DNA of 64,000 nucleotides from Moniliella sp. 'wahieum' (GCA_003971905.1 RSEE01000157.1:1-64000); one strand, 5' to 3'. Positions 1 through 11,229 are shown, counted from the first letter of the stretch. The notes: generated from the sequence alone by a model not told the origin. Made by a program: numbers and translations.

Positions 1-209
1 GCACCTCGTGGTCTTGCACGCACTGTTCGGCGTAGATGCTGGTACACCTGTGCGCTGTCCTGTAGGCCAAGCAGGATTCCCTGCCCGCATCTGATATCCG
101 ACGTCTGACGCTCAACGCGCCCAGCTGGGACAACATCTGCCCCGCAGGGTAGGGGGGGGCGATGGATCTGTATAGCAGGCTGCAGGCTAGCTTAGTTTGC
201 TGTATGGAT

Positions 210-272
210 GAAGCTTGAAGCTTGAAGCGTGAAGCTTGAAGCGTGAAGCTTGAAGCTTGAAGCTTGAATCTT
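210..272. repeat. Tandem heptamer GAAGCTT, nine units
   Basis: Nine consecutive 7-nt units. Six are exact GAAGCTT, two are GAAGCGT and the last is GAATCTT. Each exact unit is G plus the palindrome AAGCTT, equivalently TGA plus the self-complementary AGCT. The same unit recurs at 58904-58930, 59039-59087, 59616-59640 and 59690-59755 at the other end of the window. Confidence 0.95.
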
Positions 273-1110
273 GATCGGCATGCCGTTGCTGCGGCCATCG
301 CCATGCACCATGCGTCATCGACATCATCGATCACCGCTCATCGCTCATCTCGATCATCGGCCATCTACAGCCTAGTGTGCCAGTAACTATAGTAACCCGT
401 CCAGCTACGTCGAACCTGGGAACGTGTGCGCACGCGGGGGGCTGAGATCTGAGAAACGGTAGGGCACACGCGCAAGCGCCATCTGCGCCTCCATCGGCTC
501 ACTTGCGGGCAAGTGCCCATCGACCCATCGAGCAGCGCCCCTGCTGCAGAACTAACCAGTGACCAACCGGCCGCAATCCAAGCACGCCTACCGAGTACTG
601 AGTACCGCCTGTCAGAGCGAGGCAGCTGATCACGAGTATGGGGGAACGAAGTATCGAATGAAAGCGGTGTCGGCAGGTCGTGGCGAGAAAACAGAAGCGG
701 ACCGACCACGCAGCACAAATGAAGTGCGAGCGCGGGCAGAGCACTGGCCTAGTGCCCGCGTCCCATAGCGTCTGTTTAACGTTGACGTTACGTTGAGGTC
801 AAGCTACTGTTTCCACATCCCCACCGACCCTTCGCGGAATGGGGAACAAAAGAGTGAAAAAATTATACATCATTCACCACACTCTCAACTCACAACTCTC
901 AAATCCCAGCCCGGTACTCAGTTATTCACCACCAGCAATAGACTACCCTCCTATTGTCGAGCCTGACCAACGCGAGCCACCATGCCCTGAGGGCTGATGG
1001 TCGAGCAGGGTGATCGGCGAACGTGAAGAACAAAACAAAGGGAGTGAAATTGAACCCGTCTCGCCCGAGGGCGGGAGGGTAGAAATGGCCATCACACAGG
1101 ACACAGGGGA

Positions 1111-1137
1111 GGTCACCGGTCACCGGTCACTGGTCAC
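1111..1137. repeat. Tandem heptamer CACCGGT
   Basis: Two exact CACCGGT units followed by CACTGGT and CAC, all in 7-nt register. Read on the minus strand this is GACCGGT, that is TGA plus the palindromic tetramer CCGG. It belongs to the TRA-plus-palindrome family seen throughout the window. Confidence 0.9.
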
Positions 1138-1223
1138 GACGACCTCCCTCGCACGAAGAAAGAACCTGGCCAAAGAAGCAGGCCAGGAATCAGGGAATCG
1201 GAGGCAGAGGCCCGAAGTGGCCG

Positions 1224-1251
1224 GGGAATTGGGAATTGGGAATTGGGAATT
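1224..1251. repeat. Tandem heptamer GGGAATT, four units
   Basis: Four exact 7-nt units of GGGAATT. The tetramer AATT is self-complementary, but the spacer is GGG instead of TGA or TAA, so this is a variant of the heptamer family. It lies 36-63 bp beyond the PMP3 stop codon (gene on the minus strand). Confidence 0.95.
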
Positions 1252-1286
1252 GGTGAGGTGCGCGTCGGGCCAGCGAGCCGAGCGGT

Positions 1287-1563
1287 TTACTCGTCCCGGA
1301 GCGCAATGTAGAGCGCGTGGATGAGACCAGGGAAGTAACCAAAGCACTGGAGGAGCAGCCAAGCACATGGATGGTCAGTGGTGGGTCGGGCAAGAGACGG
1401 GAAGAAGGCAAACAAAAGGCGCGCGGGGAGAAGGATTAACAAAACGTACGGTAAGAACAACGTTGATCCAGAACTGGGCCGTGCAGCCCACCTTCATGAA
1501 CACGCCAAGAGGCGGGAGGATGATGGCAAGGATGATGTCAAGGCAAGTAGCGCCGCCGCCCAT
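1287..1563 (-). CDS. PMP3: Plasma membrane proteolipid 3 (Pmp3/UPF0057 family)
   Basis: Small hydrophobic membrane protein that in fungi maintains plasma membrane potential and tolerance to salt and cations. Two exons on the minus strand, 1450-1563 and 1287-1346, give 57 residues, close to the family's usual 50-60. The intron (1347-1449) runs from GTACGT to CTCCAG and falls in phase between Thr38 and Cys39. Two membrane segments are visible: roughly residues 8-22 (DIILAIILPPLGVF) and 30-54, which contains CFGYFPGLIHALYI. The LPPLGVF motif and the YFPGLIHA motif are the Pmp3 signature. The chosen ATG (1563) gives a conventional short N-terminus. The frame is intact. The identification rests on both conserved motifs meeting exactly across the intron. 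Confidence 0.9.
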
Positions 1564-4441
1564 GGTGGAGAATGCAGGAAGTGGTGGTGGTGGTAGGTCA
1601 ACAAGCTTCGGAGGGTTAAACGCTACAAAGACAGCCACGGCCCGAGGGGACTGGGCCAACTTGCCGGAGCGCGTGCGCAGCCAGAAGGAAGCCGGCAGCA
1701 GCACACTGGCGCCGCGCTGCCGACGCCTGCTGCGCCCCGTCGCGCATGGAGGGTTGAGATTGAGGCCGGGGCACAGGGCGCGCATCCAATTCTCCACGCC
1801 CGATCGGAGGGCAGCAGGCTGCCCCTGTGCCTGGGCCAGCAGGCCACCGGATAGACGGGGGATGCATCGATGACATCACCCTGCCGCCGTCTGCGCGCGT
1901 CCTGACGTGCATGATGCATGATGCATGATGCATGAGTCATCACCCATGGTGGATGTTCGATGATGTCAGAGGCAGGCGGGCCTGCAGGGGCTGGCCCAGT
2001 GGGCAGGACGTAGGCTTGCGCGCGGTGGGCGTGGAGGGTGGCGTGACAGGTGGCATGCGGCAGGGCGCATGTCGTGTGCAACCTCGCGTCACGCGTCGGC
2101 CAAAGTCAGCGGTGCATGTTTTGCAGCCATCTCTCCGATCTCGACGCACCTCGTTCGCTCCGTTGCCTTGTCACATGTCGCCTGGCAAGGACCACGTTGA
2201 GCCTGCGTGGTGCACTCGAGAGGGGACCAACGACGACACGCGTCAAGAGCGTACACCGCACACCCAGCCATCTCGGACGGTTCCCTCTGGTCTGTGTGCA
2301 AAGGCAGTACCCTTAACGATAAGGATTAAGGTTGGTACCGGCTAGGACCCATGGAGTAACGATCTCAGACCTCAGCGCACGCTCTCGGCCGGCCGCGGTG
2401 ACAGGTGCCCCCCCCGTGGTACTCATCCTCACCGCCTCCGGCTCACCGGAGTGTCGATCGCTTCGCACCTACCAGCACCAGGTACCGCTTGTGTCTTGCC
2501 TCTGTTTTTACATGGCCAGGGTCGATATTGGGCTGAGTGCTGTGAGCCTCAGCGCTGAGCGGGGGTTGGGTAAACGTTAAACCGGAAAAACGGTGAAGGA
2601 ACGAGGAAGGCTCTGCGCGCAGCGCAGCCGCCGCTTTGTACTGATCGAGAGAGACCTTGGTACCCACGTTCCATCCAACCATCAGTTACTAGTTACCGCA
2701 AAGCGGGTCCTGCGCTTCGCCCATATGGCACACATGGTTTTCTTAATGAGACAGCAGCGGCGGATGAGCTGATGAGCGGGGGAAAAGACAGCATGCAGAG
2801 GGAGGAAGGAAGGACTCTCCCGTCCACTCCAATCGCGGTGAAGGTACCAGGTTGGGTGTTGGATCAGGCCTCAGGCTGAGGCCTCAGGGATGCAAGTGGG
2901 CCATATCCAGACGGAGAGGCAGGAACGAAGGCGACGGCCCAAAGGATGCACACTGTCCCAACAGCGATGCACATAGCGACGCCCACCATCCGTTTTTTGC
3001 ACTCCAAATGAAGGTACTGCTGGCGCGAGGATGCTATGCCACCCCGACTGCTAGGAAGATGGTCAAGACTGGAACACGTGAGCCACAGAGTTTGGTTGAA
3101 TAACCATGGCTTCCATGTGCCCGACGTGACGCTACGGTATTGTATGCCCTGGCGCTACACCAGACTTGAACAGGCGGGACGGCCGGACCTACTGACACGG
3201 CCGTTTGGGCGTCCTCCTTGAGTGGACCTGACCTGCCACAAACGCCTGCAGCACGAGCGAGCCCAGTGACCAGTGCCTAGTGGCTGAGCGCGGCGCTGGA
3301 TGTCCCCTCAGTACTCAGTCGTCTGTCCCTGCTCAGGTGCTAAGCTTCAAGTACCTCGAGTAACGTTGATGATAGATATATATCTGTGGAGACTATCATG
3401 GCCCTCTTTGGCCACAGGACATTGCACCGCCCTTGCCAGGCAGGCATCTGGAAAGGTGGAACTCACTCCTCACCCGGACCGTCTGCGACGTAGGGCACAT
3501 CCTCACCGTGGTCCAGGGAAGAGAAGCGTCCCACGGGCCTAAACTCTAAACCCTCAGCACTAAAAACAGGCCCACGTGCTACCGTGGATAACCTACTAGG
3601 TAAACGTTGGCCTGTACCGTACTATACGCCTCGTGCATTGTTCGGGACCCACAACTGCGCCGAACCGCAGGCGGACAACAAGCACGCCAGCTGCCCCGCA
3701 AGGCCGCTGTGGCGACCATGACCAACCGGGACGACGACAGAGGCCGCTGAGGGGGAGAGGAAGACTCAAGCCTGACTGGCTTCTTGGCACGCGGCCTCCC
3801 AGACAGCCGCAGCGACGCTGGCCACAGCGGCGGACAAGGACCAGGAGCGTGGCGCGGGCTGGGGCGGGAGCTGGTTGGGCGGAGCGGTGGGCAACCAGGC
3901 AGGCGCATGGGCCGGAGCCAAGAAGAGCTGTTCCCATTCCGGATGGCGCGTGCGACGTTCGACATAGGCCGTGGTGGCGGTGGAGGTGAGTGTGTCGCCA
4001 TCGTCGGTGCTCGGAGGCGGGAGGGACCGCGGAGTGAGCCGTACCTCCTCCACCACCAGCACGGCGTCCTGGGCAGTGGCCCAGCCAGCAGGCGAGCCTG
4101 CCATCCCAGCGGCCTGCTGGGCGGCCGCGGTAACCGCTGGCGGATCCGTGGCGCACCAGGCCGGTCCGACCCCAAGTTGGTCCACTGAAGACGCATGTCG
4201 ATCGTCCGCAGGGTGCGGTTGCGGCGCGAAGGACGCAGACGCACTTGGATCCGGCGCGCTGAGCCCGGGTCCGTAGGTACCTCCGCGGCGGGCGGGCGTC
4301 CGTGTCGTTGAGAAAGAGGAGATCATCTTCTCCCCACGCGGATCCCTCGAGCGGGGTCCAAGGCAGACCTGGGTCGTGGTCTTCCCCGCCCGAACGGTCC
4401 TGCTCAAAGGTAGGATAGCGCGCTCTCGTTCTTTCCACACT
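1564..4441. other. Long spacer without a supported gene
   Basis: No gene is supported between PMP3 and the CENP-O candidate. A GATGCAT tandem sits at 1913-1940. On the minus strand, 3579-4440 carries overlapping Pro/Arg/Ala-rich frames whose most sensible reading is acidic (around 4290-4430). This could be a further exon of the downstream CENP-O candidate or a separate small gene, but I see no domain and leave it uncalled. Confidence 0.4.
1913..1940. repeat. Tandem heptamer GATGCAT
   Basis: Three exact GATGCAT units followed by GAGTCAT in the same 7-nt register. The unit is TGA plus the self-complementary tetramer TGCA. Further pairs of this unit lie at 6512-6525, 38263-38276 and 59858-59871. 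Confidence 0.95.
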
Positions 4442-5511
4442 TCAATGTCGCGCTCCGACGGAGAGGAACGAGCCAGCGCATGGCGATGCTACCAACCCGG
4501 CTGTCGCATAAGCCGAAAGGGCGAGGGAGGGAGGCCCATCCTTGGATTGCACCAGGGCAGGGTTCGTGGCTTCCTCGGGCACTTGTCCCTCCGCGTCGGG
4601 AGGAGGTGGAGGTGGAGCACTGGGCCCAGCGGGTTTGTCGGTGCGACCGGGGAGGTCGAGGAAGGCGAGGGCATTGGCCTGGGCCCTGCGCGAGACATAC
4701 GCTTGAAGGTGGGTGTTGAGGTGGGCAATAAAGGGTTGAAAGCCCGGGTGAGCTTGGAGGAGTGGCAACCCCAAATCCACCTGTGAGCTCCGCGTTGGCG
4801 TGGTCCAAGTCAGGCGTGTGGGAGTGAAGGTGAGTGGCGAGCAGGGTGGTGAGCGGAACAAAAGGAGGGATGGTGTGTCGGATCAACAGGAGGCTTTTGT
4901 CGTTGACTGCCTTGGTCATCCCGGTGGAATGAACGGGCAATGCGGCGCGCAACACAACCGTTCATCTCCCACTTGGAGCTGGTCATTTCGGGCAAAGACG
5001 AGGTAGAATGGTTCGCAAAACGAGCCTGGTACAAGCAGTGGACAGCGTCAGAGAACTGACTGAACCCGAGACGGAGAGAACGCACCTTGAGCAAACGTAT
5101 CGATTCGCACGCCCAGACCAAGAGCGGGCGCATCGTCCGACTGGTTCTCGACAGCTGGGAGCGGCGTGCAGCGCGGCTCGGCGGGCAGCCCGGGCGCGCC
5201 GACCAATGTCCAAGTCGATTTCAAAGCACGTAGCCCCACAGAGGGCGCGGTAGAGGACAGAGCGTTCCTCGACGTCGACCAAGTGGCGGCCGACGCGGGC
5301 GATGCGTTGTGGACGCGCCTCGTCTCCGGGCGGGAGGCTGGACAGCGAGGCGGGCGGGTCGGCTGCGGCCAGGCGCGGAGGTCGGCGGGCCGCTGGGTGC
5401 GGAGGACAGCCAAGGACACGAGGGAGGCACGCTCGACTGGAGCGAGGAGTGGGTGGCGCGTGCCTGGCTGATCTGTGCGCGCAGCACCTCGCGGACGGGG
5501 TCGGTGGCCAT
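4442..5511 (-). CDS. Probable kinetochore protein CENP-O/Mcm21 (COMA complex), frameshifted
   Basis: Candidate CENP-O homologue. In the family this subunit joins CENP-P in the inner-kinetochore COMA/CTF19 complex through RWD domains. Reading from the ATG at 5511, an N-terminal segment containing DPVREVLRAQI precedes a Pro/Arg-rich linker. The RWD-like stretch GVRIDTFAQG is joined, across a putative intron (GTGCGT...TACCAG, about 5009-5077), to SFCEPFYLVFARND. Then comes KSLLLIRHTIPPFVPL (about 4870-4920), which matches the family pattern of an RHTIP..IPL strand, followed by an amphipathic stretch with HLQAYVSRRAQANAL. At least two frame changes are needed, near 4950-4985 and in the linker. 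The 3' limit used here is the first in-frame stop. I rely on the order of the two conserved blocks; no search was run. Confidence 0.55.
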
Positions 5512-7027
5512 GGCGCGGTGGGAGGAGCAGCGGCGGGGGGCGCTGCCTTGCCTGCCTGCTTGCTTGCTGTAACCCAGCTGCCTCCCACGCGACGCGCCGG
5601 CTTCGATTTCAGTTTCAGGCTGCGCCCGCCACGGTCACGTGCCTCCCCTGGGGCCACCAGGTGGCGAGCCGACCACTGGTGTCCTGCCTCCCGGTCGAGC
5701 CCCATACGCACCACGCCCCGATGCCAACCAGCAGCACACTCGGCGTTCGTTCCTACCGGGCCACCTGCGTCTAATGATGCTAAGGTGATGGACGGTACTC
5801 TCACGCCCAAGATGGGTTGGTTAGGAGCAATGGGTGCGCCCCGGTAACGTTGCGTTCGCGTGGTGCAACCCAAAGAACAGCCATCACGATCGCAGTAGAG
5901 CCAAGCTACTCCACTCGGCCCCCTTCTGTCGTCAACAGGAGTATCGCCGCAGATAACTACCCAGCGTGCCGAAAACTACACACATACAAAGACTACTACG
6001 TCCAGCAGAGTGTTGGCAACAATGCAAATGATTTGGGGCACACGGGCGCAGGCGGCCACTTGGACAGGGGGCATGCCCGACCGGCAGGCGGGCCGGCAAC
6101 TTCACATAGCTGAGAAACAACGGCGAGCAGAGCTTCGAGCCATTGGCAAGCTCACCCAAACGGGAGCTGCTTACTTGGAGCGGGCACGCATCTTTCTGCG
6201 TTTGCGGCGCAGACGGCGCATGCGTTTCTTCCTCCACTTCGCTCTCACTGCACCACAGGCAACGTTAGCCACAGTCCTTCTCACCGCAGCAGCAGCTGCG
6301 AAGGGACCCGGATAGGCGGGGGAGGCAGACACTCACTTTTCGGGTGACCGGTACTGAGAACGCTGGTGGAGAAGAGCTACACAACTAGGGCAGTAAACAC
6401 CATATAAGAGTCTGGGGCGGGAGGGTAGGGTTACAGCAGGCGCATTTGCCGCAGCAACCCTAAGGTGTGGCGACATGGGTGACGCTGACAACATGAAATC
6501 GATGAGCCGCTGATGCATGATGCATGATGGCCTGTGGATTTCCTTAGGCACTAGTCACTTGTCACACGTCACATGTCACTGCCTCTGCGAGCGTGTCCGG
6601 TCACCGGTCAGGTGACCACATCGATGATTGATGTCGATGACTCTGACGCGTGACGTCATCATTACCGGTTGATTGGTCAGCATCTAAAGTTGGGGGACTC
6701 AACTTTATTATCACAGTGTCCAACCCAAGCACACGACCCAGCGTAACTCTAGCTACATCTATAAGCCGATCTGGGATGCTCTGGCAGAGCATGCAGCAAC
6801 CACTTGTCCAGCCACTGGCATCCTTCTCTCGAAGCAACGAGCCCAATGGGGGTACCATGTAACAGGTAGCCATGAATCGTGTCTCATGCATCATTATGCG
6901 TTACGCGTTACGCAGCATGGACCCGCAGATCCACCAGCCGACTCCTCTCTCCCATCCGATCGGGAGCACGCAGTCAACCATTATGATCCTAGGATGGGAA
7001 CTGCCTTGCAGTAGCTCTCAATCGCTC
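5512..7027. other. Spacer with TCAC-type heptamer phasing and teloboxes
   Basis: No supported gene. It contains two telobox-like words (TAGGGTT at 6426-6432 and AACCCTA at 6456-6462), a GATGCAT pair at 6512-6525, a four-unit period-7 series ending in GTCAC (6551-6580) and a TGACGCG/TGACGTC run (about 6643-6657). A TTACGCG-type repeat lies at about 6897-6914. Confidence 0.5.
6551..6580. repeat. Period-7 NNGTCAC series
   Basis: TAGTCAC, TTGTCAC, ACGTCAC and ATGTCAC follow each other in exact 7-nt register. On the minus strand this is TGACATG, TGACGTG, TGACAAG, TGACTAG: a fixed TGAC..G frame with two variable bases. It is a degenerate member of the heptamer family. Confidence 0.9.
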
Positions 7028-8739
7028 TCAGGAGAAAGAAAAGGTCCCATTATAGGTCTCCCATACGCTCCTATCGCCCGCGTCGTCATCGGACTCGACG
7101 GAAGCGGGCGACTGCAGAGGCGGCGCGACGGACGGTGCCTGTGCCTGCTGCGTCTCTGTCGGTTGGGCCGCGCCAACAGCGCGTGCGTACGCGTCGATCG
7201 CCGTGCCTGGTCTTGCGTCCCGCAGCACTTGGCCCACGGACGCGACCAGCGCCGGGTTGCGCGTCAAGAGTCCCCGTCGCAGCCACCCATTCTCCTGCAC
7301 CAGCAACCCATTCTCACTTTGCAGCTCCCCCTCGCGCTGGGTCAGGTAGCGTATATCGGCCGATCGGATCGCCTCCCGTACCTCGTCGCGCGCATGTTTC
7401 TTGTCCTTGGCAGTGTCTGCGATGAGCCGAGGAACAAAAGAAAACAACACAACAAAGTAAAGTCAGTACACCGTAGCCATCGCACGAGACACGGCTAGCA
7501 ACCAATACGTACGCGTCGACATCTCCCCGATCGCCATTGTATTTCGCCGTTGTTTGGCCGCAGCGAGCGAGTTGGTAAGCTGCGCCTCGTCGTCCGTGCT
7601 GGGCTCCGACTTGCCCGGCTCCTCATCTGCCGATCCCTCCGACACGACGGGGCTCGGCGCGGCAGCAATCGTCACCCCGGGCGGCAACTTGCCTGGGAAG
7701 ACGACATTGTGCGGCAGCGGTGCTGGCGGCGGCGCGCCCGGGCGCAAGTTGAGGATGATGGCGCTCTTCTTGCGTCCGCGGAGACGTTGGCCCGACGTGA
7801 GCGGGTTGATGGGTACCAGCGGGGTTTTGCTCTTTTTCCGCAGGACGGGCGTGGGTCGCGCTGGTGCCGGTGCCGGTGCCGGTGCCGATTCCGGTACCGA
7901 TGACGGTGCTGCGCGGGGGGAAGGTCCCAACGGCGACGGGTTGGACACCGACCCACGCGGGGACGAGTGGTGCGAGCCAGGCCGGCGAGGCGAGGTTTCC
8001 CGTGAAAGTGTTCTTTCCCCACGGATTAGATGGGAGTGGTGGGGCGGTAGGTGCAGGGGGGCGGATAGGAGAAGGCGAGGAGCGGCGAGAGGACGTAGAG
8101 GGATGTGCGGCAGTTTCATCCAGAAAGGCAGCCAGCCACTCGGACTGGCTGGCGGGAGAGAGCCAAGGATCAAAGGGGGGTATCCCACCTGGTTCATGAG
8201 GCGCTGATAAGGGCCCAGGACGAGGTGCCAAAGCTGCCATGACCTGAGGCGTGGGGCGAAGAGGTGCGTCTGCGGGAAGAACGGTTAACGATTTCAGATG
8301 TGCTGTCGGGCGCGGACAACGTACCCAAAGACGGAGCCCAAGCCCGGGACCTGCCATGGCGAGAGCACCGCTAGGCCCGGGCCCGATTCGGGTATCCAAA
8401 CTGTGGCTACGACGGGGAGGCGGTTGCGAGGGATGGTGGATGAGGTGCTGCTGCGCCTCGAGATGCGAAGGGAGGGGCACTGGCCATGCCGGCGCTACCT
8501 CCTGGGTGGGTGTATGGTTTGGCGGGGTGGGACGAGGGGGCGCAAACGATGGCGGGGGGACGATCATCGGCTGTGTTGGATGAAAGAGCGGCGGAGGCGG
8601 TTCCTGCATTATCTGATCCGGATGTGGGGGTGGGGGGGTGGTACCGGGTGGGAGGAAGGAGCGGGATCAAGAGCGAAAGGGAGTTGACGCTGTGCCAGAA
8701 CGCAGCGTCGCCGGCTCCGGGGGGCTGGTTGCTGCTCAT
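7028..8739 (-). CDS. Proline-rich protein with C-terminal basic/coiled-coil segment; bZIP-like but unproven
   Basis: I do not recognise a family with certainty. From the ATG at 8739 the protein has a long Pro/Ser/Ala-rich, probably disordered region, a short hydrophobic patch (SEWLAAFLDE, about 8130), a lysine/arginine patch with LRKKSKTPLV and RLRGRKKSA (about 7780-7850), an acidic stretch and AAAKQRRNTM (about 7545-7560). An intron (GTACGT...ATCGCAG, about 7417-7512) joins this to a charged coiled-coil segment containing LQSENGLLVQENGWLRRGL. A basic patch followed by leucine/asparagine heptads resembles a bZIP transcription factor. However, the N-x7-R signature of the basic region is not preserved, so the call stays generic. 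Frame changes are needed in the Pro-rich half (about 7950 and 8600). The stop at 7028 follows a Ser/Asp-rich tail. Confidence 0.45.
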
Positions 8740-10197
8740 GCCAGCAGCGGGCGCATCCAGCGAGAGAGATGGAGGGGGGTGCACAGAGGCGGTTGAGCGC
8801 GTGGGCGTGGGCGTGGGATGGATGGGGTGGTGATGGACTGGGCAAAGCAGGTGTGCGCAGCAGTGGCAGCAAGATAGGGGCACGGGCGGGATGGTGTGGG
8901 GGGGGCATACGCGTCTGCAATGGCGTAAGTATGAACCGGTGGCGTATGCTGTGGGTGCGCGCACACAACTCAAGCAGCTCCGCCAGGTCAGCCGGGCACC
9001 GGCAGAAGCGAGGGAGACCGTGTGGCACTTACCCAGCTGGCTATCCGGCGGGCCGAATCCCCCACGGAGCAGAGCAGTGCGGCGTGGACCGCGTATGGAT
9101 GAGGACAGCAGGCGCGACGAGGTGGGCAGGCGGGCATCGGTGACACACGAGTCGCCCACGGCGGAGGACATGCATTGAATCTAGGCACTACGTCGTTCAC
9201 GTACTCGTGGATCTGTGTATTGCGCGTGGAGACTACTACTGGTGTTGCTCCGCTGTGCGCGGCTGGGCCAACGCACGAACCCACGTGCGTGCGCAGGGGG
9301 GCGGCGGCGTTTGAACGCAGGACGTGCCGCGGGGGGCTTGAGCTTGCCGCTGGAAGCGGACGCAGGCGCTGGGGGCCTGCCGCCTGAAGCAGCATGCTGG
9401 GCGCTGGCGTTGGTGTCGCTGATGGGGGGTGCCGACGCGGATGGCGTGCTGTTGGCCGGCGCTCGACACAGACGCGAACACTGGCGTATCGGCTGGCCCG
9501 ATCACAAAACGCTCCACAATGGTGTGCTCATTGCGTTCCCTGCTAGGTTTGGCTGGGCGCTACGCCGTGAATCGCGCAGAGTAGGGTTATTCTCTCGCTT
9601 AAAACGGGTGGCGTATTGGCTTCAAGCTTCAACCGTACATAGGACAAGGCAGGTCAGCCGGTCAGCAGACCGCTCGGGCTTAGCAGCTGCCCGAACTCCG
9701 CCGAACTGCGTCAACATCGACGCAAACCGACCGCGCCCCTTGGGGGCCATCCCCGTTTACCACCTGTGACCACCTGACCACCATCCCGACACGAGCACCC
9801 ATCGGCCTAGTCAGGGTATGCCGCAGCGCCCGCGTGGAACGGGCCAAGCCCGTGCCCTTAATAGGCCTCATGCGCATCCCACATCCACCGTGCACGCCAG
9901 TTCTGTATTTCTCACCATCATGGCCAACTACATCTATCCACACAGTCAACAAGGAGGGGGCGTAGAAGCGCCACAGAGTGGCAGGCATGCGATTGTCAAA
10001 CCTTTTGGGTTCGGGGTGGCCAGTAGCACAACCATCCCCTGGGGGCGAGCGAGTCGAGGCAAGTGTCTGACTCGCTCAAAAAGAAACCATGACAGGAGCT
10101 GTGGTGACAAGGGAGCGTCCCATAGGAGCATCGGCAAGGCCAGGCAAGTCCACGTTAACCCTTAACCAACCACAGTAAACGAACCAAGCTACCCGGT
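8740..10197. other. Spacer without a supported gene
   Basis: No family match in any frame. One TAGGGTT word occurs at 9582-9588. Open frames here are GC-driven shadows with no conserved blocks. Confidence 0.5.
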
Positions 10198-10815
10198 TTA
10201 ACGGTTGCTCTTGGCCACACGCTCCAACTCGTCCTTCTTCTTGATGGCGTACGAGTTGGAAGAGCCCTTGGCAGCGTTGATCAGCTCGTCCGCAAGGCAC
10301 TCCGAGATGGACTTGACGTTGCGGAACGCCGACTCGCGCGTGCCAATGGTCAGGAGCGAGATGGCCTGGTTGACGCGACGGAGGGCGACACATCCACCGC
10401 CTGGCGACGCACCGTGCCGCCCGAGCCAATGCGCGTCGAGTCTTCACGCGGGCCCGTGTTGATGATGGCGTCGACCAAGACCTGGATCGGGTTCTGGTCG
10501 GTGAGGAGCGAGATGATCTCGAACGCGTGGGCGACAATGCGGACGGCCATGAGCTTCTTGCCGTTGTTACGGCCGTTCATCATGAGCGCATCCACAAGAC
10601 GCTCAACAATCGGCATCGACGCCTTCTTGAACGCCTTGGAAGCGTACCGGCCAGCCGTGTGGGGCACGTACACCGCATTGCGCAGCGAAATGTAGTCCTG
10701 CAGCGACAGGTCCTTCACCTCCACATCCTGCACGTCGTACTTTCCAAAGAGGAGCACAGCACCCTTGAGCGGCCACAGCCGCAGCCTCCTTGGGGATAGT
10801 TTGCACGGTCGCCAT
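10198..10815 (-). CDS. RPS5: 40S ribosomal protein S5 (uS7), frameshifted
   Basis: Small-subunit protein of the head and mRNA exit region. Strong uS7 blocks are readable on the minus strand: [51 protein letters not shown] and [12 protein letters not shown]. After one frame change the family C-terminus follows, with [16 protein letters not shown] and [17 protein letters not shown]. The change lies at about 10385, where VDVSP should continue into LRRVNQ but one C of a short C run is missing. A second change sits near 10765, between the N-terminal [14 protein letters not shown] and [10 protein letters not shown]. Such breaks in an essential gene point to sequencing error. The gene is divergent from RPS28, sharing a 414-bp promoter with a perfect telobox palindrome. 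Confidence 0.93.
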
Positions 10816-11137
10816 CTTAGGTTGCTAACTGGGTAGACGGAGGAGGATCAGCCGTCTGCATACACCATCGCAAAACCGTGGCCTCGAACCACGCAACGAG
10901 GGAGCGCCGCCAGAGGCGCAACAGCAACCCCCGACTACACCCACACGCATCGTATGCGTACTCACCTTGCTGGGCCGGACCGTCGGAGTAAGTGTTGCAC
11001 ACAGAGTCGAGCACGATGGCGGGGCGGCGGACCTAAGCCGTCCGGCTGGCTGGCGTACGCGGGCGGCAAAATTCCGCCAACCGCAGCAGAGCCGGTAACA
11101 CACTGCCCTCTTCCTAAATTACCGCATTGCTATTAAC

Positions 11138-11153
11138 TAGGGTTGCAACCCTA
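11138..11153. promoter_or_regulatory. Palindromic telobox in the RPS5/RPS28 promoter
   Basis: TAGGGTTGCAACCCTA is a perfect 16-bp palindrome made of two facing teloboxes (TAGGGTT/AACCCTA). It lies 77 bp upstream of the RPS28 ATG and 323 bp upstream of the RPS5 ATG. Teloboxes are bound by Tbf1/TRF-like Myb proteins at ribosomal protein genes in several fungi (family knowledge). That this copy works so is inference. Confidence 0.6.
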
Positions 11154-11229
11154 CTCTGCGCCATGCAGGAATATGCCAGTCTCCTTGGCGAGCTCACCCG
11201 TCTCGTGTCCCCCCCCACCCTCATCCGCA

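Larger units (their letters stand above)
1..1286. other. Gene-free left spacer with short tandem repeats
   Basis: I see no supported gene here. Open frames on both strands are short, overlap each other and match no family I recognise. The stretch contains a nine-unit GAAGCTT array (210-272), a TCATCG-rich stretch (about 315-362), a GAGTACT pair (593-606), a CACCGGT array (1111-1137) and a GGGAATT array (1224-1251). The last two lie just downstream of the PMP3 stop codon and may fall in its 3' untranslated region. Confidence 0.6.

Noticed and set aside
1932-2345. 137-codon plus-strand frame
   Set aside because: Begins inside a repeat array, overlaps equal-length frames on the other strand and shows no family signature.
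3579-4440. Pro/Arg-rich minus-strand frames of 220-280 codons
   Set aside because: Three overlapping frames of similar length and no conserved block; at best an exon of the CENP-O candidate, so not called as a gene.
7028-7600. Firm bZIP transcription factor call
   Set aside because: Heptads and a basic patch are present, but the N-x7-R basic signature is not, so the name was not assigned.
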